Source of the DNA: Microbulbifer sp. A4B17
GTDB taxonomy: Bacteria > Pseudomonadota > Gammaproteobacteria > Pseudomonadales > Cellvibrionaceae
Direction: 5' to 3'
NCBI RefSeq assembly: GCF_003076275.1
Contig: NZ_CP029064.1
Coordinates: forward strand, 372,001-436,000
DNA length: 64,000 bases
Below, piece after piece: positions 9,053-17,748 of this stretch. The notes beneath the pieces were generated by a model. That model was given only the letters and a program-made list of their open reading frames with translations. It was not told the DNA's origin and made no database searches. Positions within the stretch are counted from its first letter, which is position 1, and each line of letters starts with the position of its first letter. Made by a program: the position numbers and the translations under genes.

Positions 9053-9767
9053 CGACTACGTAGACCTCCTGGCCATCGCGCTGGGTCGGCATAAAGTAAT
9101 TGCCGCCATAGCGGTAGTACTGGATGCCGTTGATAATTTCAGCGGCATAGCCATTGGGTAGGGTTTCCACCACTTGTCCGGGCTGGAAGCCCTGGGGGCC
9201 AGGGTCCGGGGTTGCAGGCACGGTAGCGGGAGCTGCTGCCGTTGCAACAGGAACGGCGACAGCCGGCGCAGGCGCTGGAACAACCGCCACGGGTGCTGGA
9301 GCTACAGCCACTGCAGGTGGTGCTACTACGACATAAGTTCGGGTAGCCGGGTGCCACTGATAGTAGGCATCGGCGTACTGGTAATAAGTAATTCCGCCTA
9401 CATGGACTCTGACAGCACTAGTTGGCAGGGTGACTACCGAGGCGCCCAGAGGGGCAGCGACAACGACGTAACCACGGGGACCGTGGCGGTAGAAGTGTCC
9501 GCCATGGTAGTAAAAAGGACGTCCGCCAACTGCGACACGCACATGGCCAACGGGTAGTACGGGCGCAACAAATCCGATCGAAACACGTGGTCCGCGATAA
9601 ACACCGCCACGGTGGTGGTGGCGATGATCTCCCCCGCGCTCATAACCGCGCGCATCGGCCGGTGGGCTAAAGGCAAAAGCGGCCAGCGCCAGGAACGCAC
9701 TGGCGCCAATTACGACATTCAGTTTATTCACAGTCTCTCCAGCGAAGTGATTACTCACATTTGACAT
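9042..9767 (-). CDS. Exported DUF6515-type protein
   Basis: A 241-residue protein with an N-terminal signal sequence (hydrophobic VIGASAFLALAAFAF, cleavage near ADA-RG), then a short His/Arg/Gly-rich segment (residues ~38-55). The Gly/Tyr/Val-rich strand motifs of DUF6515 follow: VGGRPFYYHGGHFYRHGPRGYVVV, VHVGGITYYQYADAYYQW. A Pro/Ala/Val linker (~residues 150-195) leads to a repeat of the motif (INGIQYYRYGGNYF) at the C-terminus. No function is established for the family; it is probably periplasmic or envelope-bound. An internal GTG 13 codons in, with GGAGAG before it, is an alternative start giving a shorter signal peptide. A second member of the family lies at 15464-16162. Confidence 0.7.
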   Translation of the reverse strand: MSNVSNHFAGETVNKLNVVIGASAFLALAAFAFSPPADARGYERGGDHRHHHRGGVYRGPRVSIGFVAPVLPVGHVRVAVGGRPFYYHGGHFYRHGPRGYVVVAAPLGASVVTLPTSAVRVHVGGITYYQYADAYYQWHPATRTYVVVAPPAVAVAPAPVAVVPAPAPAVAVPVATAAAPATVPATPDPGPQGFQPGQVVETLPNGYAAEIINGIQYYRYGGNYFMPTQRDGQEVYVVVKL

Positions 9768-9842
9768 ACTAACCCTTATCCTGACATTAAAGACAGGTTA
9801 ATTGGTTAAGAATTGTCAAAGTGCTGGAGGCTGGATCAGTGG

Positions 9843-10715
9843 TCAGCGGTTGCGCTGGATGATTCCCATCAGCTTATACATCAGCTGTGCGGCGGCAAAA
9901 TCATAGGCGTGAAAGCCCTCGATCGGTGCAAATTCGAGCAGATCGAAGCCGATAATTTCTCTTTGTCGCGCAACGGATTCGAATAAGTTGAGGGTCTGGT
10001 ACCAGCCGAGACCGCCGGGTACCGGGGTGCCGGTGGAAGGGAAGACCGAAGGGTCCATACCGTCCACATCCAGTGTAAAGAAGACTTTCTTGGGGAAATT
10101 CTCCGGTAACTGGAATTCCTGCACATTGTTGGGCACCAGTTGGTGGGCATCCAGATAGCCCACGTTGTGGTCCTTGCGGGCCTGCACTTCCTCTTCGCAA
10201 TAGGCGCGGATACCCAGCTGGAACAGGGGGACACCGGCTTCTACCACTAGACGCATCACGCTGGCGTGGCTGTGTTTGTGGCCCTCATAGCGATCGCGAA
10301 GGTCGGCGTGGGCATCGATCTGCACGACGCCAAAATCGGTTTCACCGGCGTCCAGTAGCCCCTTGATAATACCCCAGGTCACCGAATGCTCACCGCCAAT
10401 ACCCACCGGCATCTTGCCAAGAGCCAACACTTCTTTGGTGACGGCGGCGATATTCTCCATCGCCTGTTCTGCAGGGCCGGAAACCGAGACCGGCGAGCGG
10501 GTATAGATGCCCAGGTCACAGGGGGTGGAGAAGTTGTCAAAAGTTTCCAGTTGCCAGGATGCTTCCAGGATGGAGGCCGGGCCCTTGCCGGTGCCGCCAC
10601 CGTAGGAGACGGTTTCCTCATAGGGGATGGGGATAATGTGAAAGAGGGCGTCTTCCGGCTTCGGCTGCTCGATTTCGGAGCCGAGAAAAATAGGGTATTC
10701 GTTTTCTGACAACAT
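9843..10715 (-). CDS. speB: Agmatinase (agmatine ureohydrolase)
   Basis: A 290-residue ureohydrolase that would split agmatine into putrescine and urea in the cytoplasm. All Mn-binding motifs are present: GGEHSVTWG (~residue 118), DAHADLRD (~143-150) and FTLDVDGMDPSVFPSTGTPVPGG (~220-242). Length fits arginase/agmatinase enzymes. It is the last gene of the polyamine operon, starting 63 nt after the decarboxylase gene stops. Agmatinase is favoured over arginase by the presence of speA in the same operon. GAGGA precedes the ATG. Confidence 0.92.
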   Translation of the reverse strand: MLSENEYPIFLGSEIEQPKPEDALFHIIPIPYEETVSYGGGTGKGPASILEASWQLETFDNFSTPCDLGIYTRSPVSVSGPAEQAMENIAAVTKEVLALGKMPVGIGGEHSVTWGIIKGLLDAGETDFGVVQIDAHADLRDRYEGHKHSHASVMRLVVEAGVPLFQLGIRAYCEEEVQARKDHNVGYLDAHQLVPNNVQEFQLPENFPKKVFFTLDVDGMDPSVFPSTGTPVPGGLGWYQTLNLFESVARQREIIGFDLLEFAPIEGFHAYDFAAAQLMYKLMGIIQRNR

Positions 10716-10778
10716 CTACTGGTCCTCTGGCGGAGGCAATAACTTATTGCCTGCCGCATCTATCTCTATCGGCTCTGT

Positions 10779-11972
10779 TTAGGAGAGGCGTTCCTTAAAA
10801 TCTTCGTAGCCGAAAGTTTTGATCATCTTCAAGTCGTCGGTATCCGAATTCCACAGGGCGATAGCCGGTAGGGGGATACCGTTAAAAGTATTGGTTTTCA
10901 CCATGGTGTAGTAGGCCATTTCCTCGAACACCAGTCGCTCGCCAATCCGCAGTGGTTGACTGAAGCTGTATTCGCCGATGCTGTCGCCGGCCAGGCAACT
11001 CTGTCCGCCCAGGCGATAGGTGTGGGGTAAGTCACCGGGGCGAGCGGCACCGGTAATTTCCGGTCGGTAGGGCATTTCCAGCACATCGGGCATATGGCAG
11101 GTGGCAGAGGCGTCGAGGATGGCTTGGTTTTCACCGTTCCAGGCGATATCCACTACCTCAGCCACAAGGACTCCGGCGAACAGGGAGATGGCCTCACCGG
11201 GTTCCAGGTAGACCTGTACATTGTGCTTGTCGGAAAAGCTGCGCACCGCTTCGACCAGCTCATCCACCTGGTAATCCCGGCGAGTAATATGGTGGCCGCC
11301 GCCAAAATTAATCCACTCCATTTGTGGTATCAGATCGCCAAACTTCTCCTCCACGGCAGCGATTGTGCGCTGCAGAGGTTTGAAATCCTGTTCACATAAC
11401 GTGTGGAAGTGCAGGCCGCTGATGCCTTCGAGGGACTCCCCTTCAAACAGCGAGCGCACGATGCCCAGGCGCGAACACGGGGCGCAGGGGTCGTACAGAT
11501 CAGTGTGGCCCTCGGAGTGCTCGGGGTTGATGCGCAGGCCAAAACGCAGCTCTGGCCGCTGCTGTTGCATATCCAGGCACAACTCCCGAAAACGCTTCCA
11601 CTGGGAGAAGGAATTGAAAATTACATGGTGGGCAAATTGCAGTATTTCCCGCAGTTCCTCATCCTTGTAAGCGGCACTGAAGACATGAACTTCCTTGCCT
11701 TTGTCGCGACCGCCGTACTCTTCGAACCCCAGTTTGGCTTCGTGCAGGCCACTGGCACAGGTCCCGGATAGATATTCAGCCACAATGGGCCCGGTGCTGA
11801 ACATGGAGAAGGCCTTGAGCGCTGCCAGTACCTTGGCACCGCTGCGTTCCTGTACATCGGCGAGCAATGCCAAATTATTGCGCAGGGCGATCTCATCGAT
11901 CACAAAACAGGGAGAGGGAACGCGGTAGGGATCGAAGCTGCCGAAATAGTCAACGGGGGGAGTGAGGTCCAT
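10779..11972 (-). CDS. nspC: Carboxynorspermidine decarboxylase
   Basis: A 397-residue PLP enzyme of the alanine-racemase-like fold type III, related to DAP decarboxylase. It decarboxylates carboxynorspermidine or carboxyspermidine to norspermidine or spermidine. The PLP lysine lies in VLAALKAFSM (~residue 51). WINFGGGHHITR (~222) and LEPGEAI (~258) are the PLP phosphate-binding and substrate regions. GGQSCLAGDSIGEYSF (~325) supplies the conserved Cys and Asp. It sits directly after the carboxynorspermidine synthase gene. Given the agmatine-to-putrescine genes around it, the main product is probably spermidine. Confidence 0.93.
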   Translation of the reverse strand: MDLTPPVDYFGSFDPYRVPSPCFVIDEIALRNNLALLADVQERSGAKVLAALKAFSMFSTGPIVAEYLSGTCASGLHEAKLGFEEYGGRDKGKEVHVFSAAYKDEELREILQFAHHVIFNSFSQWKRFRELCLDMQQQRPELRFGLRINPEHSEGHTDLYDPCAPCSRLGIVRSLFEGESLEGISGLHFHTLCEQDFKPLQRTIAAVEEKFGDLIPQMEWINFGGGHHITRRDYQVDELVEAVRSFSDKHNVQVYLEPGEAISLFAGVLVAEVVDIAWNGENQAILDASATCHMPDVLEMPYRPEITGAARPGDLPHTYRLGGQSCLAGDSIGEYSFSQPLRIGERLVFEEMAYYTMVKTNTFNGIPLPAIALWNSDTDDLKMIKTFGYEDFKERLS

Positions 11973-12041
11973 GGTGCGTTATATCCTGGTGCGGCGGGGC
12001 GGGCACTAGAGTCCGCCCCGCTAGGTCGGGAAAGAAGCGAT

Positions 12042-13235
12042 TTACTGGAAGGGCTTATCCAGCCAGGTTTCCTGCCAGGGCAGGCCGTACTTGTTCAGGT
12101 CATCCATAAAGGGATCCGGATCCATCTGCTCCATATTCCACACGCCGGGCTTCATCCACTTGCCTTCCAGCATCATCTTGGCACCGATCATGGCCGGTAC
12201 GCCGGTGGTGTAGGAGATCGCCTGGGACTGAACTTCCTGGTAGCAGTCCTGGTGGTCGCAGGTGTTGTAGACGTAGTAGATTTTCTCTTCGCCGTCTTTG
12301 GTGCCCCGAATAATGTTGCCGATGCAGGTCTTGCCCTTGGTCAGCGGGCCGAGGCTGGCGGGATCTGGCAGCAGCTCTTTAAGGAACTGGATAGGTACAA
12401 TTTCCTGGCCCTGGAATTCCACCGGCTCAATGCCAGTCATGCCGACGTTCTGCAGAACTTCCAGGTGTTTCAGGTAGCTCTCGCCAAAGGTCATCCAGAA
12501 ACGCGCGCGCTCAATTTCCGGGAAGTGCTTGGACAGGGATTCCAGCTCTTCGTGGTAGAGCAGGTAGATATCCTTATCGCCAATGCCTTCGGGGAAGTTG
12601 AATACGCGTTTCTCTTCCATCGGCTTGGTGGTAACCCACTGGCCATTTTCCCAGTAGCGACCGTTGGCGGTGATCTCGCGGATATTAATTTCCGGGTTGA
12701 AGTTGGTGGCGAACGGCAGGCCGTGGTCGCCGGCATTACAGTCGAGGATATCCAGGGTGTGGATACGATCGAAGTGGTGCTTCTTGGCGTAGGCGGTAAA
12801 TACGCTGGTGACGCCGGGATCGAAGCCGCTGCCCAGCAGTGCCATCAGGCCGGCTTTTTCAAATTTCTCCTGGTAGGCCCACTGCCACTTGTACTCGAAC
12901 TTGGCCTCTTCCGGCGGCTCGTAATTGGCGGTATCCAGGTAGTGCACGCCGGTTTCCAGGCAGGCATCCATAATGTGCAGATCCTGGTAGGGCAGGGCCA
13001 CGTTGATGACCAAGTCCGGCTTCACTTTTTCGATCAGCTTTACCAATTCAGGCACATTGTCCGCATCTACTTCAGCGGTGTCGATTTTGCGCGGCAGCAT
13101 AGCGGCAATCTTGTCGCACTTGCTTTTGGTGCGGCTTGCCAGGGTGATATTTTCAAATACCTCAGCAACCTGTGCGCACTTGTGCGCAACCACCTGGCCG
13201 ACACCGCCGGCGCCGATGATCAGTACGTTGGCCAT
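12042..13235 (-). CDS. Carboxynorspermidine synthase (saccharopine dehydrogenase family)
   Basis: A 397-residue NAD(P)H-dependent reductase that couples aspartate semialdehyde with a diamine to give carboxynorspermidine or carboxyspermidine. The N-terminal Rossmann motif is VLIIGAGGVGQVVAHKCAQ. Family motifs include VINVALPYQDLHIMDACLETGVHYLDTANYE and LLGSGFDPGVTSVF. It belongs to the saccharopine dehydrogenase family, but the decarboxylase gene next door points to the polyamine role rather than lysine metabolism. A strong AAGGAGA precedes the ATG. Second gene of the operon. Confidence 0.92.
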   Translation of the reverse strand: MANVLIIGAGGVGQVVAHKCAQVAEVFENITLASRTKSKCDKIAAMLPRKIDTAEVDADNVPELVKLIEKVKPDLVINVALPYQDLHIMDACLETGVHYLDTANYEPPEEAKFEYKWQWAYQEKFEKAGLMALLGSGFDPGVTSVFTAYAKKHHFDRIHTLDILDCNAGDHGLPFATNFNPEINIREITANGRYWENGQWVTTKPMEEKRVFNFPEGIGDKDIYLLYHEELESLSKHFPEIERARFWMTFGESYLKHLEVLQNVGMTGIEPVEFQGQEIVPIQFLKELLPDPASLGPLTKGKTCIGNIIRGTKDGEEKIYYVYNTCDHQDCYQEVQSQAISYTTGVPAMIGAKMMLEGKWMKPGVWNMEQMDPDPFMDDLNKYGLPWQETWLDKPFQ

Positions 13236-13307
13236 AAAGATCTCCTTAAATCTGCGGCTAATGTTACCGCTATATTCTCAAAGGCGTTGGCGCCTCATTT
13301 TTAAAAT

Positions 13308-15230
13308 TTATTTTTCAAAGTAGGTGTAACCGCTCATGCTGGCGGTATAGGTTTGCAAAATCTGTTTGCGTTGGGCGGCGGTAATCAACCCCTGCTTGAC
13401 GGCGCGTTCTGCCAGGCGGCGGAAGCGCTCAAACAGCGCCTTGGGCTGGTATTCCACGTAGCTTAACACGTCAGAAATACTGTCACCGTGAATCTCGTGG
13501 CTGAAGTCTATGCTGCCGTCTTCCTGGATGCGCACACTCACGACATTGGTGTCCCCAAACAGGTTGTGCAGGTCACCCAGGGTTTCCTGGTAGGCGCCAA
13601 TTAAGAAGGTGCCGAGAATATAGTCCTCGCCATCCTTTAGCTCGTGTAAAGGCAGGGTTTTCTGCTCTTTTTCCCGGCCAATAAAGCGGTCGATCTTACC
13701 ATCACAGTCACAGGTGATGTCGGCGATGATGGCGGAGCGCGTCGGGGCTTCGTCCAGGCGGTGGATCGGCAGCAGTGGGAATACCTGATCGATAGCCCAG
13801 ATGTCCGGTACCGATTGGAATACGCTCACATTGGCGTAGTAGATATCTGACAGCACCTCCGGCAGGGCTTGCAGGTCTGCGGGAATCTCTTCGGCTTCAT
13901 CGAGTAATTTGCGAATATCCTGGGCGCTCTGCAGGAACAGGTTTTCCGCATTGGCGCGTTCGCGCAGGCTCACCTGGCCGTGCAGATACAGAGAGCGCAC
14001 TTCATCGCGGTAGTAGAGCGCGTCGTTGTAACTCTCTTGCAGGTTTTTGGGGGTGATACTGCGCACTGCGTCCTGCAGGTTGAGCAGCATCTGGTGGTCG
14101 CCCTCGCTGATCTTGGTGTGCTCCAGTTCCACCGGCTCAAAACGGGTGGTGTCGAGAATATCGAACAGCAGTATGGAGGAGTAAGCCACAGTGGCGCGAC
14201 CGGATTCGGTGATAATCACCGGATGTGCAACGCCCTCGCTATCGAGGGTGCCCATAATGGCTTCCACTACATCCACACAGTACTCATCCAGGGAGTAATT
14301 CTTGGAGTGGGTGTAATTGGTCTTGCTGCCGTCATAATCCACCGCCAGACCACCACCCAGGTCCAGGTAGCCCATGGGTGCGCCTTCTTCCACCAGATCG
14401 GCGTAGTAGCGGCAGGCTTCCAGGACCCCGGTGCGGATATCGCGGATATTTGGCACCTGCGAGCCCAGGTGATAATGCAGCAGCTTGAGGCAGTCGAGCA
14501 TATCGTGGTTGCGCAACTGGTCGACCATCGCGATCAGGTCGTTACTTCCCAGGCCGAAAATACTGCGGTCGCCGCTGGTGGCGTTCCAGTAGCCGCCAAC
14601 TTTGGAAGCGAGCTTCACCCGGGCGCCGATATTGGGGCGAACCTGCTCGCGCTCGGCGCAACGGATAATAGTCTCCACTTCCGAAGGGGTTTCTACGACG
14701 AAGAAAACCTGCACACCCAGGCGCTGGGCCTGTAAGCCGAGGTTGATAAATTCCTCGTCCTTGTAGCCGTTACAGACGATCAGGGATTCAGTGTTATCCA
14801 GAATGGATAGTGCAGCAATTAGCTCCGCTTTACTGCCCGCCTCCAGGCCGTGGTTAAAGCGGCGGCCGGCACTGGCAATCTCCTCGATCACCTGGCATTG
14901 CTGGTTTACCTTGATGGGAAACACACCGCGAAAAACGTTGCCGTAGCCACAGTCATCGATAGCGCGAGCAAAGGATTCGTTAATCCGGGCGATCTGCGCT
15001 TCGAGTAAATTCTCAATACGCAATAGCAGGGGCATACCCAGGCCGCGCTCGGTGGCGCCTCGGGCAATGTCCATCAGCGAAACACTGTGTGTTACCCCGT
15101 TGGGACCGTCGACTTGCAGTGAAATTTCACCATTTTCGTTCAAATCGAAATATCCGGCGCCCCAATTGCGGATGCCGTAGAGTTCGGCCGAATCTTCGCA
15201 AGTCCAGTCTTTTACTTGTTGCTTCTTCAT
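13308..15230 (-). CDS. speA: Biosynthetic arginine decarboxylase
   Basis: A 640-residue PLP-dependent fold-III decarboxylase that turns arginine into agmatine. The N-terminal YGIRNWGAGYFDLNENGEI is the classic SpeA start. The PLP lysine is in GVFPIKVNQQCQVIEE, HYHLGSQ is present, and YLDLGGGLAVDYDGS is the glycine loop. FLIGAYQETLGDLHNLFGDTN near the C-terminus contains the substrate-binding Asp/Asn residues. I chose the ATG at 15230, which has AAAGG in front, over an upstream in-frame start at 15290 with a non-conserved leader. It is the first gene of the operon speA-synthase-decarboxylase-speB and so supplies agmatine to SpeB. Confidence 0.96.
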   Translation of the reverse strand: MKKQQVKDWTCEDSAELYGIRNWGAGYFDLNENGEISLQVDGPNGVTHSVSLMDIARGATERGLGMPLLLRIENLLEAQIARINESFARAIDDCGYGNVFRGVFPIKVNQQCQVIEEIASAGRRFNHGLEAGSKAELIAALSILDNTESLIVCNGYKDEEFINLGLQAQRLGVQVFFVVETPSEVETIIRCAEREQVRPNIGARVKLASKVGGYWNATSGDRSIFGLGSNDLIAMVDQLRNHDMLDCLKLLHYHLGSQVPNIRDIRTGVLEACRYYADLVEEGAPMGYLDLGGGLAVDYDGSKTNYTHSKNYSLDEYCVDVVEAIMGTLDSEGVAHPVIITESGRATVAYSSILLFDILDTTRFEPVELEHTKISEGDHQMLLNLQDAVRSITPKNLQESYNDALYYRDEVRSLYLHGQVSLRERANAENLFLQSAQDIRKLLDEAEEIPADLQALPEVLSDIYYANVSVFQSVPDIWAIDQVFPLLPIHRLDEAPTRSAIIADITCDCDGKIDRFIGREKEQKTLPLHELKDGEDYILGTFLIGAYQETLGDLHNLFGDTNVVSVRIQEDGSIDFSHEIHGDSISDVLSYVEYQPKALFERFRRLAERAVKQGLITAAQRKQILQTYTASMSGYTYFEK

Positions 15231-15418
15231 GGCGCCTTTCTGTTGATATTGGCGGGCGCGAATCTTGGGCCCAGCAGGGCCGGAAAGCAATAACTATAGA
15301 TAAAAAAACGCTAATTTTTGTGCACTGAAAAGCAAATGGGGAGCGAGTGGGTGGCCAGCTTTTTTGCACTCTGCGACAGGGGGTTGTCGAAGGTAGTTGA
15401 TCTGCAGAATTTCCAGTG

Positions 15419-15441
15419 AAAAAAGGCGGCCCGAGGGCCGC
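15419..15441 (-). terminator. Intrinsic terminator of the second DUF6515 gene
   Basis: On the minus strand GCGGCC / GGCCGC pair around a 4-nt loop, followed by CC and six T residues, about 25 nt after the stop of the gene at 15464-16162. Confidence 0.75.
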
Positions 15442-15463
15442 AGGGAGGGGGGGTATAGGGTAA

Positions 15464-16162
15464 TCAGTAATAGGCCGGCTTGGGGACAACCCGGTAGCCG
15501 CGGTGGCTGTGATCCCACAGGTAGTAGGTGTCATAAGCCACGTAGTAGTTGTGTCCACCCACTACTACGGTCAGTGCTGAGGCCGGTAGGCTGTGCACGA
15601 TAGCGCCGTGGGGGGCCTGGGCTACTACGTAGCCGTGAGATGCTGGGCGATAAAAAATTCCATCGCTGTAATAGAAGCCCGCTGCGCCAATGCTGATATT
15701 GACGAAATTACGCGGCAGGTGACGCCAGCGATAGCCATAACCGTAGTGCGAGGGACGGTAGTGGGGGCGGTGGCCGTGATAACCGTGGCGGTAAACTGGT
15801 CTGTGTGCCGCCCGATATTCGTGGCGGTGTCCCTGCCTGTGGCCTTTTCGATGTCCTTTGTTATAGCCTTTGTTGTAGCCTTCTTTGTAAGCGTGGCGAA
15901 CTTCACGGCGATGCTGGCGCTCCTCTCTGCGTTCACGTCTGCGCTCTTCTTTTTTGCGCTCCTGCTTGCGACGTTTCTTTTCCTGTTGGCGGTCGTGATG
16001 CTTGTCGTGTTGTTTTTTGATGTGGCGCTGTTCGCGTTCAGCTCTTCTGTATTTGTGGTGGTCGTCCATGGCGCGCTGGTGTCCGCGATGTGATTCGGAC
16101 AAGGCAGGTGCTGCGATCAGTAGCAGGCTTAGGGCAGCGATAGCAGTAGTGAGGTGTTTCAT
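15464..16162 (-). CDS. Exported DUF6515-type protein with a very basic linker
   Basis: A 232-residue protein with a clear signal peptide (MKHLTTAIAALSLLLIAAPALSES). Residues ~25-105 form an extreme Arg/Lys/His/Glu-rich region, probably helical or coiled, followed by tandem GYNKGYNKGHRKGHRQGH-type motifs to about 130. The C-terminal DUF6515-like part follows: INISIG-like strand, SDGIFYRPASHGYVV, VGGHNYYVAYDTYYLWDHSHRGY. The basic region could bind nucleic acid, LPS or acidic polysaccharide; that is inference. GGGAGAG lies well placed before the ATG. It lies upstream of speA on the same strand but has its own terminator between. Confidence 0.7.
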   Translation of the reverse strand: MKHLTTAIAALSLLLIAAPALSESHRGHQRAMDDHHKYRRAEREQRHIKKQHDKHHDRQQEKKRRKQERKKEERRRERREERQHRREVRHAYKEGYNKGYNKGHRKGHRQGHRHEYRAAHRPVYRHGYHGHRPHYRPSHYGYGYRWRHLPRNFVNISIGAAGFYYSDGIFYRPASHGYVVAQAPHGAIVHSLPASALTVVVGGHNYYVAYDTYYLWDHSHRGYRVVPKPAYY

Positions 16163-16456
16163 AACATCTCTCCCGAGCGTGGGGGCTCTTTTCTTTCAAT
16201 TCAGGTCTTTTGTGTATCTTGGCGTGAAGTTTGCCCTGGCGGGTCTGAACACTTCCTGAACTGAATGCGTTAAAATTCGGCGGCAATCGGCGGCGCCGAT
16301 AGTGACCAGCAGTTCAGGTGTTGTTAGGGATTGTCTGTCGGGGCCACAAGCTGGATTCTGCGGCGAAATCTTATTGGGAGCGGCAATTTTGCTATGTTGA
16401 GACACCCGGTCTCAGCGAGTATGATGCCGCGCTGATTCACAGTGAGCGGTAGCAAG

Positions 16457-17305
16457 ATGCAAGTCTTCCACCACGTAGCAAGCCTGCGCGAAGCGCTGGC
16501 CCAGGCCCGCAAAGACGGCAAGACTGTCGGCTTTGTGCCAACCATGGGTAACCTGCACGATGCCCATATAGAACTGGTCAAAATCGCCCAGCAAAACTGC
16601 GACCTGGTTGTGGTATCCATCTTCGTCAACCGCCTTCAATTTGGTTTGAATGAAGATTGGGATAAGTATCCGCGCACTATGGAAAAGGATATGGCCAGGC
16701 TGCGCGAAGCGGACTGTGACTTCCTGTTCCATCCGGATGAGAGTGAGATTTACCCCAACGGTATGGATCAGCAGACCCGCGTGGTTTGCCCGGCGATGAC
16801 CGATGTACTGTGTGGCGCCAGCCGCCCCGGACACTTTGAAGGGGTCACCACCGTAGTGGCGAAGCTTTTCAATATTGTGCAACCAGATAAGGCAATTTTC
16901 GGGATCAAGGATTTCCAGCAACTGGCAGTGATTCGCCGTATGGTGGAAGACCTGTGTATGCCAGTGGAAATTGTGGCGGCACCGGTGCACCGCGAAGAAG
17001 ATGGTTTGGCCATGAGCTCTCGTAATGGTTATATCACTGCGGGAGAGCGTCCCAAGGTCGCTGTGCTCAACCAGTCGTTGAACTGGGCCAAGGATGAAAT
17101 TGTGGCGGGATGCCGGGACTTTGCCGACCTCGAGAAAGAGGCGCGCAAGCGAATTGAGGAGAGTGGCTTTCGGGTAGACTACTTCTCCATCTGCTACAGC
17201 AAGGATTTACAGCCGGCGGCAGATGATGACAAAGAAATCACGATCCTGGGGGCTATGTACACCAGTGCAGCGCGCCTGATTGACAATGTTTCCCTGGAAC
17301 TCTGA
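16457..17305 (+). CDS. panC: Pantothenate synthetase
   Basis: A 282-residue ATP-dependent ligase that joins pantoate and beta-alanine. Motifs: [11 protein letters not shown], the HIGH-like ATP site with both His residues kept though the usual Gly before the second His is Ala; SIFVNRLQF, with Asn and Gln kept; [35 protein letters not shown], where Lys, Asp and Gln are kept but the usual Glu before Lys is Ile; and [10 protein letters not shown]. Catalytic residues are intact but the sequence is clearly divergent. The ATG at 16457 is favoured over a GTG five codons upstream. It is followed 13 nt later by panD; panB is not in the window. Confidence 0.93.
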   Translation: MQVFHHVASLREALAQARKDGKTVGFVPTMGNLHDAHIELVKIAQQNCDLVVVSIFVNRLQFGLNEDWDKYPRTMEKDMARLREADCDFLFHPDESEIYPNGMDQQTRVVCPAMTDVLCGASRPGHFEGVTTVVAKLFNIVQPDKAIFGIKDFQQLAVIRRMVEDLCMPVEIVAAPVHREEDGLAMSSRNGYITAGERPKVAVLNQSLNWAKDEIVAGCRDFADLEKEARKRIEESGFRVDYFSICYSKDLQPAADDDKEITILGAMYTSAARLIDNVSLEL

Positions 17306-17318
17306 GGGGCATCCAAAC

Positions 17319-17705
17319 ATGCAAATTGAAATGTTGAAGTGCAAGTTGCACATGGCCGCAGTGACTCAGGCCGAACTCTGGTATGACGGTTCCTGTGCAA
17401 TTGATGAGGACCTGGTAGAGCTGGCTGGTCTGCGCGAATTCGAGAAAATCGATATTTACAATGTGAGCAATGGTGAGCGCTTCCACACCTATGTGATCCT
17501 CGCCGAGCGCGGTTCCGGTATTATCTCCATGAACGGCGCCGCTGCACGTAGAGTACAGGTGGGTGACCGCATTATTATCGCTTCCTATGCGCAGATGACA
17601 GAGGGCGAAGCCGATAGCCATAAGCCCAAGCTTGTCTACCTGGATGAGAACAACAAGGTAGAGCGCAGCACTAATACTATTCCAGTTCAGCTTGCCGAAG
17701 CCTGA
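17319..17705 (+). CDS. panD: Aspartate 1-decarboxylase proenzyme
   Basis: A 128-residue pyruvoyl enzyme that makes beta-alanine for PanC. The self-cleavage site is exactly placed, with Gly24-Ser25 in [10 protein letters not shown], so Ser25 would become the pyruvoyl group. Lys9, the [14 protein letters not shown] segment and the later [13 protein letters not shown] complete the double-psi barrel. The ATG at 17319 preserves this numbering; an upstream in-frame start at 17280 would overlap the end of panC and break it. GAGGGG precedes it. Forms a panC-panD operon. Confidence 0.97.
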   Translation: MQIEMLKCKLHMAAVTQAELWYDGSCAIDEDLVELAGLREFEKIDIYNVSNGERFHTYVILAERGSGIISMNGAAARRVQVGDRIIIASYAQMTEGEADSHKPKLVYLDENNKVERSTNTIPVQLAEA

Positions 17706-17714
17706 TTCTTCCCG

Positions 17715-17737
17715 CTACAGGGCATTGGGCCCTGTAG
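17715..17737. terminator. Hairpin between convergent panD and deacetylase genes
   Basis: A 9-bp stem CTACAGGGC / GCCCTGTAG with a 5-nt loop lies between two convergent genes, 10 nt after panD. There is no T tract on either side, so it may serve both strands weakly. Confidence 0.45.
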
Positions 17738-17748
17738 CATCCCTCCGC

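Noticed and set aside
12252-13304. Open frame antisense to the carboxynorspermidine synthase gene (350 codons)
   Set aside because: The minus-strand gene has a strong ribosome-binding site and clear Rossmann and family motifs.
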